Below, piece by piece: positions 33,098 through 42,613 of a stretch of DNA of 64,000 nt. Under the pieces are notes generated by a model. That model made no database searches. It worked only from the letters and a program-made list of their open reading frames with translations, and was not told where the DNA came from. How positions within the stretch are numbered: position 1 is the first letter of the stretch; each line of letters begins with the position of its first letter. The translations under genes and the position numbers were made by a program. Origin of the DNA: Klebsiella spallanzanii (GTDB taxonomy: Bacteria > Pseudomonadota > Gammaproteobacteria > Enterobacterales > Enterobacteriaceae); contig NZ_CABGGS010000046.1 of the NCBI RefSeq assembly GCF_902158555.1, positions 307,215 to 371,214 on the forward strand. Direction: 5' to 3'.

Positions 33098-33277
33098 TCA
33101 GCACACGCCAAAATCACCGTCTTCTTTATAAGCCGTCACGTCGGCCGCCATCAGCGTATATTTCTCACCCTGTTCGTTACTTGCCTGAACGGCAATAATC
33201 CGATCGTCATGGACTTCAACAATTTTTAGCTTTGGTCCGCCCGTACGCGGCTGTACCAGATCGCCAACTGAATACAT
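33098..33277 (-). CDS. Small YodC-like (DUF2158) protein
   Basis: This 59-residue reading frame (MYSVGDLVQPRTGGPKLKIV start) has a strong AGGAG site 9 bp before the ATG. It contains the DUF2158 pattern of a VxxxxGGPxxxV opening strand followed by a short beta-rich body. E. coli YodC is a distant relative of unknown function. It lies convergent to stpA and downstream of ygaP on the same strand, 91 bp away. Confidence 0.82.
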   Translation of the reverse strand: MYSVGDLVQPRTGGPKLKIVEVHDDRIIAVQASNEQGEKYTLMAADVTAYKEDGDFGVC

Positions 33278-33368
33278 GCTTCTTCTCCTTTGTGCTGATA
33301 AACGGATTGCTGCTAATAACCATAGCTTAGCAAAAGCGCGTTAAACAACTGGCCGAAAGAGGTAGTCG

Positions 33369-33890
33369 TTAACGATGATTCCACGGCATCACCGCCAGCA
33401 AACGTGCCATACCGCAAAAACCGGTCATTCCAGCGAAGGTTAATCCGGCGCCGACGAATGCGCTAAGCAGGAAAAAGCCGCTACTGAACGCGTAACCTAA
33501 AGCGACGCCGAGCAAAATCAGCACGCCAGCGGCGATTTGTACCTGGCGCATCAGCGGTAGCGGCTGAGACTTGTCCTCTTTCACCGGCAGTCCAGCCGCT
33601 TTCCAGGCCTGAATCCCGCCAGCCAGCAGCATGACCTTCGCCGGTGCGGCAGCCTCGGCCAGGCGGGCGGCATTATTCTGGGTACGTGAACCCGCCTGAC
33701 AGTGAAAAACGATCGTCTCCTCAGGACCCGCGTGCAGCGTTACGCCATTCTTCAGCGTGTCCAACGGGATCAGTTCAGCGCCAGGAATGTGTTCGCGGGC
33801 GTACTCATCCGCATCGCGGATATCCACCAGCCGGGCACCACGAGCAATGAGCGCCTGAGCTTCAGCGGGAGAAAGAGTGGCGATAGTCAT
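33369..33890 (-). CDS. ygaP: Membrane rhodanese YgaP
   Basis: YgaP is an inner-membrane sulfurtransferase. The 173 residues have an N-terminal rhodanese domain with the active loop HCQAGSRT (Cys64) and two C-terminal helices ([19 protein letters not shown] and [18 protein letters not shown]). It follows ygaV by 9 bp, and ygaVP is a sulfide/tributyltin-responsive operon in E. coli. Confidence 0.95.
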   Translation of the reverse strand: MTIATLSPAEAQALIARGARLVDIRDADEYAREHIPGAELIPLDTLKNGVTLHAGPEETIVFHCQAGSRTQNNAARLAEAAAPAKVMLLAGGIQAWKAAGLPVKEDKSQPLPLMRQVQIAAGVLILLGVALGYAFSSGFFLLSAFVGAGLTFAGMTGFCGMARLLAVMPWNHR

Positions 33891-33899
33891 AGGCGCTCC

Positions 33900-34199
33900 T
33901 TAAGGGCAATAGATTGACTTCAGCGTGGCGACGATTTGCCGAACCGCGGGTTGGGTGATGAAGTAGTGGATTCGCTGCGCCTGACGTTCGCAGCCGATCA
34001 GCCCTTCATCGCGCATGCGCGCCAGATGCTGCGATGTTGCAGAGGGGCTGAGTCCGGTGAGCCGCGCCAGTTCGCCAGCGCTGGTGCCCGGTGAGTCGCA
34101 CAGCATGCACAGAATTAATAGCCTGCTGGGATGACTCATGGCTTTCAGTAGCGCGGTGGCTTCTCCGGCGCTGGTCTGTAGCTGTTTTGGTGTATTCAT
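33900..34199 (-). CDS. ygaV: ArsR-family repressor YgaV
   Basis: The 99-residue winged-helix protein resembles YgaV/BigR sulfide sensors. The recognition helix region is LSPSATSQHLARM, and two cysteines that can act as a redox switch lie at LCMLCD and near the C-terminus (IYCP). It would repress its own operon through the palindrome just upstream. Confidence 0.94.
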   Translation of the reverse strand: MNTPKQLQTSAGEATALLKAMSHPSRLLILCMLCDSPGTSAGELARLTGLSPSATSQHLARMRDEGLIGCERQAQRIHYFITQPAVRQIVATLKSIYCP

Positions 34200-34219
34200 T
34201 TATTTTAGTTTTTTCTAAA

Positions 34220-34235
34220 TTTAGAATATTCTAAA
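34220..34235 (-). promoter_or_regulatory. Palindromic operator for YgaV
   Basis: TTTAGAATATTCTAAA is a perfect 16-bp palindrome 21 bp upstream of the ygaV start. It is AT-rich enough to overlap the -10 region, as ArsR/BigR-type operators do. Confidence 0.7.
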
Positions 34236-34284
34236 ATAAAAATAAACCATGCACCAGTCCCATAATGGGGAAAGTCTCGAAAGG

Positions 34285-36075
34285 TTAATTGCTACGACGG
34301 GCGGCGCGCCGATATAGCGTGCTGCGCGCAACGCCTAAAGCCTGCGCGGCTTTGCTGATATTGCCGTTATAGCTTGCCAGCGTATCGGCAATCAGCTGCG
34401 CATCGTGCTGCTCAAGTCCACGCGGTACGTGGGCGACAGGCTGGGTACGATACTCATGGGGCAGGTCATCCACCCCTAGCGTTTCGCCATCCTCGGCGAG
34501 CGCCAGCAGTACCCTCATCAGGCTTTGCAGCTGGCGGACGTTGCCTGGCCAGGATTGCGCTGCCAGGTGTTGCAGAAGCTCTGGGGCCAGCGTGACCCCC
34601 CGTTTATTCCCGCCCAGTTCCTGCCATAACCGCTGTATAAACGCGGGTAGTTCAGGCCACTCGCGCAGCGGCGGCAGCGCCAAAGCAAATTCACGCAGAC
34701 GGTAGAGTAGATCCTCACGAAAGGTCCCTTCGGCGACGCGCTGCGCCAGATTGCGGTGGGTGGCGCAAATCACCGCGAAGTTAACTGGCGCGCTCTGGCT
34801 GGCGCCAAGCGGCGTGACCTCTTTCTCCTGTAAAATCCTGAGTAGCCGGGTTTGTAAGGCTAGCGGCATATCGCCAATCTCATCAAGAAAGAGCACCCCG
34901 CCGTCCGCCTCACGGATCTTGCCGATATAGCCGTTTTTGTTGGCACCGGTAAAAGCGCCGGGTTGGTAACCAAACAGCTCTGATTCAATCAGCGATTCCG
35001 GAATGGCGGCGCAGTTGATGGCGACGAATTTACCGCGACTCCAGCGGCTATGTCGGTACAGCGTGCGGCTGACGTACTCTTTACCGCAGCCTGTCTCCCC
35101 TTCGATACACAAACCGATCCCGGCGTTTAGCAGGCGGAGCAGCTTTTCCCCTTCGCGCTGGCTGGAGAAAGGCAGGGAGAGAGTTGATCGTACGGTGGTC
35201 GCCACGCTACCGGGAGCGGGGGCACGCAGGCAGTAATAGTAGTTTCGGTTTCCGGTGGCGAGCGGTAGCGGTACGCTGACGGCGGTTTGCCGCAGCTGGG
35301 GAAAAAGCTGCTGGAAAGTGAGATGGCCAAACTGGTCGGCGCTGAGGGCGAACTCGCGCATCGCCAGCCGGTTGCCTGCCGTCAGAACGTTATCTGTGAA
35401 GACCAGCAGCAGTTCGTCGACGCTGTCGAGCTTTTCCGGCTGAGAATGCAGACTCATCAGCCACTGCTGCGGGTGCAGACTCTGTTTAACCCACAGGTAC
35501 TCTATCTGTTTTGCGGCTCCCTTTACCCATGCCAGCGTCCGGGCGTGCGGGTATTGCGCCGGGCCGGAAATATCCAGCACTCCGGCTATTTTTCCATCGG
35601 GGCTTTGCAGCGGTACAGCAGCGCAATAAAGGCCCTGATTGCTGGTCAGGAAATGCTGTCGGCCATCAATTTCGCAACTATCGTCAATCGCCAGCGCGGT
35701 GCCAATGGCGTTGGTCCCGCGCCCGCTCTCGCTCCACAGATTTCCCGGTGCTAAAGCGAAACGCTGCGCCTTCTGCATAGCATGCGTATTACCGAAGGTT
35801 TGCAGTACCAGACCGCTGGCATCGGAGAGAATCACCACGGACTGCAGGCTGTTCACTTTATCGGATAGCGCATTAACGACCGGCTGGGTCAGTTCCCGCA
35901 GACGGCTATGGCTGGCAAGCCTGTCGGCCAGTTCGCTGGCGTGCAGGCGAGGGAAGTCATCCGTGGTAGGGTCGAGGCCATAGCGCTGGCTGCGGCACCA
36001 GGAATCGCTCAGTAGCGGATTCGCTTTGACCTCTGGCGTCAGGGCAAACGGATTTCCTGGCACGGGACACCTCAT
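34285..36075 (-). CDS. AcoR-type sigma-54-dependent activator
   Basis: The 596-residue protein has an N-terminal GAF-type sensor region (about 60-200) and a PAS-like segment. An AAA+ domain follows, with Walker A GETGCGKE (326-333), the sigma-54 contact GAFTGA (373-378) and Walker B GGVLFLDEIGDM. A Fis-type helix-turn-helix ends it (NISKAAQALGVARSTLYRR). It is divergent from the aldehyde dehydrogenase gene, whose promoter is of the sigma-54 type, so it very probably activates that gene. The inducer may be acetoin, an alcohol or an aldehyde (inference). Confidence 0.92.
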   Translation of the reverse strand: MRCPVPGNPFALTPEVKANPLLSDSWCRSQRYGLDPTTDDFPRLHASELADRLASHSRLRELTQPVVNALSDKVNSLQSVVILSDASGLVLQTFGNTHAMQKAQRFALAPGNLWSESGRGTNAIGTALAIDDSCEIDGRQHFLTSNQGLYCAAVPLQSPDGKIAGVLDISGPAQYPHARTLAWVKGAAKQIEYLWVKQSLHPQQWLMSLHSQPEKLDSVDELLLVFTDNVLTAGNRLAMREFALSADQFGHLTFQQLFPQLRQTAVSVPLPLATGNRNYYYCLRAPAPGSVATTVRSTLSLPFSSQREGEKLLRLLNAGIGLCIEGETGCGKEYVSRTLYRHSRWSRGKFVAINCAAIPESLIESELFGYQPGAFTGANKNGYIGKIREADGGVLFLDEIGDMPLALQTRLLRILQEKEVTPLGASQSAPVNFAVICATHRNLAQRVAEGTFREDLLYRLREFALALPPLREWPELPAFIQRLWQELGGNKRGVTLAPELLQHLAAQSWPGNVRQLQSLMRVLLALAEDGETLGVDDLPHEYRTQPVAHVPRGLEQHDAQLIADTLASYNGNISKAAQALGVARSTLYRRAARRSN

Positions 36076-36117
36076 TGTTTTATTTGTGTTGCAATATTGT
36101 AGCTACATAGTTTGGTG

Positions 36118-36138
36118 TGTGTTGCGATTTGCAACACA
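36118..36138. promoter_or_regulatory. Enhancer-type palindrome for the sigma-54 activator
   Basis: TGTGTTGC and GCAACACA form a perfect inverted repeat around five bases. A further TGTGTTGC half site lies at 36085-36092. The palindrome sits 82 bp upstream of the sigma-54 -24 element, a normal distance for an upstream activator sequence. Confidence 0.75.
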
Positions 36139-36219
36139 TAAGAAAAAATCGGCGCAACAGAAAAATGGAGTGAGTATTTAATTTATTGAATATAAATAAG
36201 TTTTAAGAAAAAGGAAAAG

Positions 36220-36236
36220 TGGCATAACCCCTGCAA
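36220..36236 (+). promoter_or_regulatory. Sigma-54 promoter of the aldehyde dehydrogenase gene
   Basis: TGGCATAACCCCTGCAA has the invariant GG and GC exactly ten bases apart, matching TGGCAC-N5-TTGCA closely. It lies 78 bp before the ATG of the dehydrogenase gene. Confidence 0.88.
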
Positions 36237-36313
36237 TAGCGTTCAGGTGCAGCGAGCGATCGTACAAAACTAATACGCCGCTGCGCCTCAACCCTACATG
36301 AAGGAGATTCGCG

Positions 36314-37834
36314 ATGCGTTATGCACATCCTGGCACGCCGGGCGCTTTGGTTTCACTGAAGTCCGCCTACGGTAACTTTATTGACGGTAAATTTATTGAA
36401 CCGATCGGCGGTGAATATTTTATGAACACCTCCCCGGTCGATGGGAGCAATATTGGGCAGTTTCCGCGTTCAGATGCCAAAGATATCGACTTCGCCCTTG
36501 ATGCGGCACATCGGGCCGCCGATGCCTGGGGCAAAACTTCAGCCCAGCATCGCGCGAACCTGCTGTTGCAGGTTGCCGACCGTATTGAGGCCAATCTGGA
36601 ATATCTGGCGGTAGCGGAGAGCTGGGATAACGGCAAACCGATCCGCGAAACCCTTAATGCCGATCTGCCGCTGGCGGTTGATCACTTCCGCTATTTTGCC
36701 GGCTGCCTGCGCGCGCAGGAAGGGAGTACGGCGGAGATTGATGAGACGACGGTGGCCTACCACTTCCATGAACCGCTAGGCGTGGTCGGGCAAATTATCC
36801 CGTGGAACTTCCCGCTGCTGATGGCCGCCTGGAAGCTGGCTCCGGCGCTGGCGGCAGGCAACTGCGTAGTGCTGAAACCGGCAGAGCAGACGCCGCTTAG
36901 CATCACCCTGCTGCTGGAGATTATTGGCGATCTGTTCCCGGCAGGCGTGCTTAACGTTGTGCAGGGTTTTGGTAAAGAGGCGGGTGAAGCGCTGGCTACC
37001 AGCAAACGCATTGCCAAGATAGCCTTTACCGGCTCAACGCCAGTTGGACGTCATATCATGGCCTGCGCGGCGGAAAATATTATTCCTTGTACCGTCGAGC
37101 TGGGCGGTAAATCACCAAATATCTACTTTGCCGACGTGATGGAAGGCGAAGAGGAGTTTATCGAGAAAGCGGTTGAAGGCCTGGTGCTCGGCTTCTTTAA
37201 TCAGGGCGAGGTTTGCACCTGTCCGTCCCGCGCGCTGATTCAGGAGTCTATTTACGAACCCTTTATGGCGCGGGTTATGGCTAAGGTGGCGCAGATTCGC
37301 CGCGGCGATCCCTTTGATACCGACACCATGATCGGCGCGCAGGCGTCGCGCCAGCAGTTCGATAAGATCCTTTCTTATATTAAGATCGCTCGCGATGAAG
37401 GCGGCAAAATCCTGACCGGCGGCGACCGCGCCAGTATCTCCGCTGAGCTGGATAACGGTTTCTATATTCAGCCGACGTTGATTCAGGGCCGTAACGACAT
37501 GCGCAGCTTCCAGGAGGAGATCTTCGGCCCGGTTATCGGTGTCACTACCTTTAAAGATGAGGCGGAAGCGTTGTCTATTGCTAACCAGACTCAGTTTGGT
37601 CTCGGGGCTGGCGTATGGACGCGGGATACCAATCTGGCCTATCGCATGGGGCGTGGCATCAAGGCCGGACGGGTGTGGACTAACTGCTATCATATCTACC
37701 CGGCGCACGCGGCCTTTGGCGGTTATAAGCAGTCTGGCGTAGGACGCGAAACGCACAAGATGGCGCTCAATGCCTATCAGCAGACAAAAAACCTGCTGGT
37801 GAGCTACGGCACTGCGCCGCTGGGTCTGTTCTGA
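36314..37834 (+). CDS. Aldehyde dehydrogenase (AldB/AcoD family)
   Basis: The 506-residue NAD(P)-dependent dehydrogenase oxidises aldehydes to acids in the cytoplasm. It has the cofactor region [13 protein letters not shown], catalytic Glu262 (ELGGKSPN) and Cys301 ([10 protein letters not shown]), and the AldB-like end [14 protein letters not shown]. It resembles E. coli AldB and AcoD/ExaC acetaldehyde dehydrogenases. AAGGAG lies upstream of the ATG. The sigma-54 promoter and divergent activator suggest induction by an alcohol, aldehyde or acetoin. Confidence 0.92.
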   Translation: MRYAHPGTPGALVSLKSAYGNFIDGKFIEPIGGEYFMNTSPVDGSNIGQFPRSDAKDIDFALDAAHRAADAWGKTSAQHRANLLLQVADRIEANLEYLAVAESWDNGKPIRETLNADLPLAVDHFRYFAGCLRAQEGSTAEIDETTVAYHFHEPLGVVGQIIPWNFPLLMAAWKLAPALAAGNCVVLKPAEQTPLSITLLLEIIGDLFPAGVLNVVQGFGKEAGEALATSKRIAKIAFTGSTPVGRHIMACAAENIIPCTVELGGKSPNIYFADVMEGEEEFIEKAVEGLVLGFFNQGEVCTCPSRALIQESIYEPFMARVMAKVAQIRRGDPFDTDTMIGAQASRQQFDKILSYIKIARDEGGKILTGGDRASISAELDNGFYIQPTLIQGRNDMRSFQEEIFGPVIGVTTFKDEAEALSIANQTQFGLGAGVWTRDTNLAYRMGRGIKAGRVWTNCYHIYPAHAAFGGYKQSGVGRETHKMALNAYQQTKNLLVSYGTAPLGLF

Positions 37835-37865
37835 CGGAAAGCGGTTAATCAGCCATGAATTAATG

Positions 37866-37902
37866 CGACCCGCAATCTTTGAGTAAGATTGCGGGTTTAT
37901 TA
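37866..37902 (+). terminator. Terminator of the aldehyde dehydrogenase gene
   Basis: ACCCGCAATCTT (37868-37879) and AAGATTGCGGGT (37885-37896) form a perfect 12-bp stem followed by TTATTATT. Confidence 0.93.
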
Positions 37903-38437
37903 TTCCATGCGGGAATTGTGGTTTATTGATTATAATTCCGTTGGGTGGCTTCATTCGAAATATTCTTTACCTCCATACCTAATCTGATTATTCCTTAGCG
38001 TGATTATCGTTTTTTTGGTGATTAAAATAAGATGATAATTCACCCTAAGAATTATCCTAATAATTTATGCACTCATTATCAGAACGCACAAATAATGACG
38101 AAAAATCATCGTGGAAATGATTGTCTTTGTTAATTTACGTGGCTTGTTGTTGGTTTTTTATGTTTTCATATCGGGATTTTTGGTTGCATTAATTAACAAT
38201 CACTTGGTTATTTTTAAGATTATTTTTATATGTAAAATAAAACATCATTTCATTAACATAACAAAATATTGCGATTTGTTATTTTGAGGAATAGTATTAA
38301 TTTGTACTCTGAATGTATGTTTTATCAATTTCGCTGAAAAATCTTGCTGATTATTAAAGCAGTAAATAAGCGGGACAGGCTTCTGCGCCTGATATCCTGC
38401 GGACGGAACGCGAATATTATTAACAAGGAGGATCGGA
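37903..38437 (+). other. AT-rich region upstream of the fimbrial operon
   Basis: These 535 bp are strongly AT-rich and contain no supported gene. They should hold the fimbrial promoter and probably H-NS binding. I see no pair of inverted repeats typical of a phase-variable fim switch. Confidence 0.45.
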
Positions 38438-38491
38438 ATGCAGATTACCTCAGGCCTTATTGGCGATGGGCTTAATCTGTCTAAAATATAA
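38438..38491 (+). CDS. Possible 17-residue leader peptide
   Basis: An ATG preceded by AAGGAGGATCGG, the best ribosome site in this region, opens MQITSGLIGDGLNLSKI and stops 19 bp before the major pilin ATG. It may be a translated leader that couples or attenuates pilin expression. It may instead be a chance frame; no homologue is known to me. Confidence 0.35.
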   Translation: MQITSGLIGDGLNLSKI

Positions 38492-38510
38492 GTTAGAGAT
38501 GAGATAAATA

Positions 38511-39107
38511 ATGAAAACGCAATTTCGTATTATGGCAATGTTTGTCGGTGCTCTGGTGTCCGGTACTGCATTATCAAGTATTTCACAACCAGCAAGGGCC
38601 GCAGTGACTATTAATCCCGGTTCTAATGCGGGAACCCAGGGGACGGGTGGTCAGGTAGAATTTACCGGCTCCATTACCGACTCCTCCTGTAATGTTGATA
38701 GTACCAGCGCAAATCAAAGCGTCGATCTGGGGAAATGGGCGAGCAGCTATTTTACCGGCGCAGGTTCTGAAACCACCAAAACTTCCTTCCATATCAAGGT
38801 TAAAGATTGCCCTTCTACCGTCACCACCGTCTCCGTGCTGTTTGATGGTACGCGTGATACCAACAAAACCAACCTGTTGGCGATTAACGGTACTGCAAAA
38901 GGGGTGGCGATTAAGCTGTATGAAGATGACAAATCGACCCCGATTGACCTGGGTTCCGTCTCGCGTGGACAGAGTGTAACCGCGGGTGCCACCGGCACCA
39001 CGACCGGTACCGCCGATCTGGAGTTCTTCGCTGACTACGTCTCAACCAGCGCGGTTTCCGCCGGTTCTGCCGATGGCACAGCCAACTTCAATATGATTTA
39101 CAACTAA
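38511..39107 (+). CDS. Fimbrial major subunit (type 1-like pilin)
   Basis: The 198-residue precursor has a signal peptide ending near ARA-AV. It has the usual pilin cysteine pair (SITDSSC near 59 and KDCPS near 99) and a C-terminal donor strand ending in a penultimate Tyr (FNMIYN), all features of chaperone-usher pilins. It is the first structural gene of the operon and is separated from the chaperone gene by 257 bp, which allows high pilin expression. Confidence 0.9.
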   Translation: MKTQFRIMAMFVGALVSGTALSSISQPARAAVTINPGSNAGTQGTGGQVEFTGSITDSSCNVDSTSANQSVDLGKWASSYFTGAGSETTKTSFHIKVKDCPSTVTTVSVLFDGTRDTNKTNLLAINGTAKGVAIKLYEDDKSTPIDLGSVSRGQSVTAGATGTTTGTADLEFFADYVSTSAVSAGSADGTANFNMIYN

Positions 39108-39194
39108 TAAGAAAGAGCAGGTCAGACGGCTGAAAAAGCGGGGCTCTTATCGCCTGTTGGTATTGAAGATTTTGTAGATACTGTGGATGTCTGC

Positions 39195-39268
39195 CTTCCC
39201 GGTGGCGCTGCGCTGACCGGGCTACGGGTTCAGTAGCCCGGACAGATGCGCAGCATCGCCTCCGGGAA
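39195..39268. repeat. REP/BIME-like palindromic element, second copy
   Basis: CCCGGTGGCGCTGCGCTGACC, CGGGCTACGGG, GTAGCCCGGACAGATGCGCAGCATCGCC and CCGGG blocks match the element at 19530-19620. It lies between the pilin and chaperone genes, where it may protect the upstream pilin mRNA. Confidence 0.8.
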
Positions 39269-39364
39269 ACAGGGCGCAACACAGTTCTGCTTGATTTAAT
39301 AGCGGTTTGTTACCTGTCTCAGGTATTCATCCCTGCTCTTTATTATTTCCTGATGGTAGTGATT

Positions 39365-40024
39365 ATGAAACGAACGATCGCCGCGATAACCTTATTACTG
39401 TTATCCACTGCGGCACAGGCCGGTATTGTCATGGGTGGGACCCGTGTTGTTTATCTGGAAGGGAAACGCGAAGCTGCGCTGTCGGTGACCAATGCGGATA
39501 CCCATGCTCCTTATCTGGTGCAGTCGTGGGTAGAGAATTATGAGGAAAATAATAAAAGTCGGGTGCCTTTTATCGTTACGCCGCCATTATTCCGTCTTGA
39601 TCCTGAACAGCAAAACGTATTGCGTATTAATTACATCGGCGGAACGCTGCCGACGGATCGTGAATCTATATTTTGGCTGAATGTGAAAAGCATTGCGCCA
39701 ACGCAAAAAGATGAAACAAATAAACTTCAGGTTAATATTAAATCGAAATTTAAGATTTTTTATCGTCCGAATGGTCTACCGGGCGACGCCACCGACGCAT
39801 GGCGTAAGCTCACATTTAAACTCGAAGGCTCCAGGCTGATTGCGCAAAACCCAACGCCTTATTTTGTCTCCTTTTTTACTATTACAGTAGGCGGTAAAAC
39901 AATTACCGAACCCGGCATGATCGGGCCTTTAACCCATAAAGAGTGGTCGGTTAATAGCTCCGGAGTGGTTAAGTGGCGCGCTATTAATGATTTCGGTGGT
40001 ATTACGGATTACGCGCAACAGTAA
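39365..40024 (+). CDS. Fimbrial periplasmic chaperone
   Basis: The 219-residue FimC/PapD-family chaperone (from ATG 39365) has a signal peptide cut at AQA-GI, the conserved G1-region TRVVYLEGKREAALSVTN, and the subunit-binding Arg in the SRVPFIVTPPLFRLDP region with Lys in FKIFYRPNGLPG. It folds pilins by donor-strand complementation. The ATG at 39353 would add four residues. Confidence 0.93.
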   Translation: MKRTIAAITLLLLSTAAQAGIVMGGTRVVYLEGKREAALSVTNADTHAPYLVQSWVENYEENNKSRVPFIVTPPLFRLDPEQQNVLRINYIGGTLPTDRESIFWLNVKSIAPTQKDETNKLQVNIKSKFKIFYRPNGLPGDATDAWRKLTFKLEGSRLIAQNPTPYFVSFFTITVGGKTITEPGMIGPLTHKEWSVNSSGVVKWRAINDFGGITDYAQQ

Positions 40025-40051
40025 TTTTTTGCTTCGCCTGGGCAGAACATT

Positions 40052-42595
40052 GTGAAAAATAACACTCCTAGTATTACATCCGGTTATTCGGCGATCGTTG
40101 CGCCAAACGGTGGAATATTTTTATTGGCAACGGTGCCGACAGTGCTTTTTCTTCTGTGCCAAAGCACGATGGTATGGGCTGATGAGTACTTTGATCCAGC
40201 GGCATTGGAGTTTGCCAATCCGCAGCAAAAGACCGCTGATTTACACTATTTCGCCAAATCAGGCGGCCAACAACCGGGGACGTATCCGGTCAGCATTTGG
40301 GTGAATAACCAGGAGATAGCCCAAAGTGAAGTGACTTTTGTTGACAGCAACGGCGCGCTGCAGCCGCAATTAACCCCGGCGCAGCTGGCGGAATATGGCG
40401 TTAACGTCAGCGCTTTCCCGGCCTTTAATACGCTGCACGAGGGGGACGCGTTTACCCACATTGAGCGCTATATTCCTGACGCCAGTAGCCGTTTTGATTT
40501 CGCCACCCAGCGCCTTAATTTGAGTATTCCTCAGGCGGCAATGAACGTTCAGAGCCGCGGATACGTTGATCCGGCGCGCTGGGATGACGGTATCCCAGCG
40601 GCGTTTGTTAACTATAACCTGACCGGGTCACAGACCCGACAGTCGGAAGACAACAGCCGTTCCAGCTACCTGAATTTACGCAGCGGGGTTAACCTCGGCG
40701 CCTGGCGTCTACGTAACGTTTCGTCGATGGAATATGACCGGACCCGACGCTGGAATTCGCAGAGCACCTGGCTACAGCGTGATGTGAAATCACTGAAAAG
40801 CCTGCTGCGAATGGGCGATACCTTTACCTCCGGTGAAGTCTTCGACAGCGTGCAGTTTCGCGGCGTACAGCTGATGTCCGATGATGAAATGCTGCCGGAT
40901 AGCCAGCGCGGCTTTGCGCCAACGATCCGTGGAATGGCGCACAGCAACGCCAAAGTCACTATCTCCCAGCATGGTTACGTTATCTATGAAACCTTTGTTT
41001 CGCCGGGGGCGTTTGCGATTAACGATCTTTACCCAACGGCGCAAAGCGGCGACCTCGAAGTGCAGGTCAAAGAGAGCGATGGCTCGGTTCGCACCTTTAC
41101 GCAGCCCTTTTCGGCGGTGCCTTTTATGCTGCGCGAAGGGCGAGTTAAATTCAGCCTGAGCGCCGGACGCTACCATTCCGGGCAAAGCGAAACCCGAGCG
41201 CCGACGTTTTTGCAGGGGACGCTGTTTTATGGGTTACCCGCGGAGTTCACACTCTACGGCGGCAGCCAGCTGGCGCAGGATTATCAGTCATGGGCGCTCG
41301 GCGTCGGGCGCGGTTTTGGCGAACTGGGTTCGCTTGGGGGGGACGCGACCTGGGCCAGCACGACGACGCCTTCTGGAAAGCGCTCGGCGGGGCACTCCCT
41401 TCGCGTGCAGTATCAGAAGGATTTCGCCGGAACCGGTACTTCATTTAGCCTTGCCAGCTACCGCTACTCCTCCAGCGGTTACTATGACTTCAGCGAGGCG
41501 AATGCGCTCGAAAGCCGCAACGGGCTGCTGGATAACAAGCGTAGCCGCGAAGAGGTGTCCATTTCTCAGGCGTTCGGCGGCATGAGCAGCCTGGCGATTT
41601 CCGCTTATTCACAAGAGTACTGGCACCGCCAAAGCCGCGATGAAACGCTCCATCTCGGTTTTTACAGCGCCTGGCGGGGCGTCTCGTGGGGCGTCGGCTA
41701 TTACTACACTCAGTCCTCGGATCGCGATAAAGCCGATCGCTCGTGGTCCTTTAACCTGAGTATTCCGCTTGGCGGCCCGTTCTCCGGGAGCGCGGTGAGC
41801 TACAGCGCCACTTCCGACAATAACGGACGCACCTCGCAGCAGGCGTCGCTGTACGGTTCAGTTCCGCACAATCCTAATCTCTATTATTCCCTTCAGCAGG
41901 GCTACGTTAACGGTGGACAGGGTAGCAACAGTAGCGCATCGCTGGATTACCACGGCGGCTACGGCAGTGCACAGCTCGGCTATCGCCACGATAGCGCAAG
42001 CAATCAGCTGACATGGGGAGCGTCGGGGTCAATCGTTGCTCATCCTCACGGCGTGACGCTTGGACAGACCGTCGGCGAGAGTTTTGCCATCGTGCGTGCG
42101 CCGGGGGCTGCCGATGTGGCGATTCAGAACGGCAGCAACGTGCATACCGACTGGCGGGGCTACGCGGTGGTGCCATCGCTGACGGCGTATCGCAAAAATA
42201 CCATTACCCTCGATACCGAATCACTGGCCGATGATGCCGATGTGGACCTCGAAGGACAGACGGTGATCCCCGGCGGCGGGGCGGTGGTGCAGGCTAATTA
42301 TCAGACGCATATCGGCAGCCGCGTGCTGTTTACGCTCAGCGATAGCCACGGATCGCTGCCGTTTGGCGCCAGCGTCAGCCTTCGTAAGAGTGAGGACGAT
42401 GACGGAACGACATCGAGCGGTATGGTGGCGGACCAGGGGCAGGTCTATCTGAGCGGCGTGCCGCAAGAGGGAACTCTGGATGTGGCGTGGAACGCCGACA
42501 ATATTTCGCGGAAATGCACCCTGCATTTCCATCTCACCGATAACGAACCGCAGGGCCAGAATCCGGTAAAAGCCGTATCTGGCATCTGCCAGTAG
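40052..42595 (+). CDS. Fimbrial outer-membrane usher
   Basis: The 847-residue FimD/PapC-family protein forms the outer-membrane pore that assembles the fimbria. It starts with GTG, has a long signal sequence (LLATVPTVLFLLCQSTMVWA-DE), the N-terminal chaperone-binding domain, the plug and beta-barrel (FAPTIRGMAHSNAKVTISQHG, ESDGSVRTFTQPFSAVPFMLR) and C-terminal domains with the Cys pair RKCTLHF and SGICQ. It is preceded by the chaperone gene (27 bp) and followed by the adhesin gene. Confidence 0.95.
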   Translation: MKNNTPSITSGYSAIVAPNGGIFLLATVPTVLFLLCQSTMVWADEYFDPAALEFANPQQKTADLHYFAKSGGQQPGTYPVSIWVNNQEIAQSEVTFVDSNGALQPQLTPAQLAEYGVNVSAFPAFNTLHEGDAFTHIERYIPDASSRFDFATQRLNLSIPQAAMNVQSRGYVDPARWDDGIPAAFVNYNLTGSQTRQSEDNSRSSYLNLRSGVNLGAWRLRNVSSMEYDRTRRWNSQSTWLQRDVKSLKSLLRMGDTFTSGEVFDSVQFRGVQLMSDDEMLPDSQRGFAPTIRGMAHSNAKVTISQHGYVIYETFVSPGAFAINDLYPTAQSGDLEVQVKESDGSVRTFTQPFSAVPFMLREGRVKFSLSAGRYHSGQSETRAPTFLQGTLFYGLPAEFTLYGGSQLAQDYQSWALGVGRGFGELGSLGGDATWASTTTPSGKRSAGHSLRVQYQKDFAGTGTSFSLASYRYSSSGYYDFSEANALESRNGLLDNKRSREEVSISQAFGGMSSLAISAYSQEYWHRQSRDETLHLGFYSAWRGVSWGVGYYYTQSSDRDKADRSWSFNLSIPLGGPFSGSAVSYSATSDNNGRTSQQASLYGSVPHNPNLYYSLQQGYVNGGQGSNSSASLDYHGGYGSAQLGYRHDSASNQLTWGASGSIVAHPHGVTLGQTVGESFAIVRAPGAADVAIQNGSNVHTDWRGYAVVPSLTAYRKNTITLDTESLADDADVDLEGQTVIPGGGAVVQANYQTHIGSRVLFTLSDSHGSLPFGASVSLRKSEDDDGTTSSGMVADQGQVYLSGVPQEGTLDVAWNADNISRKCTLHFHLTDNEPQGQNPVKAVSGICQ

Positions 42596-42613
42596 TTTTG
42601 CTCAGAGGTTATT

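Noticed and set aside
36085..36108. Second complete activator palindrome upstream of the aldehyde dehydrogenase gene
   Set aside because: Only the left half TGTGTTGC matches; the right half does not pair, so I count it as a half site.
37903..38510. Phase-variable promoter switch of the fim type
   Set aside because: No pair of matching inverted repeats and no FimB/FimE-like recombinase gene is present in the window.
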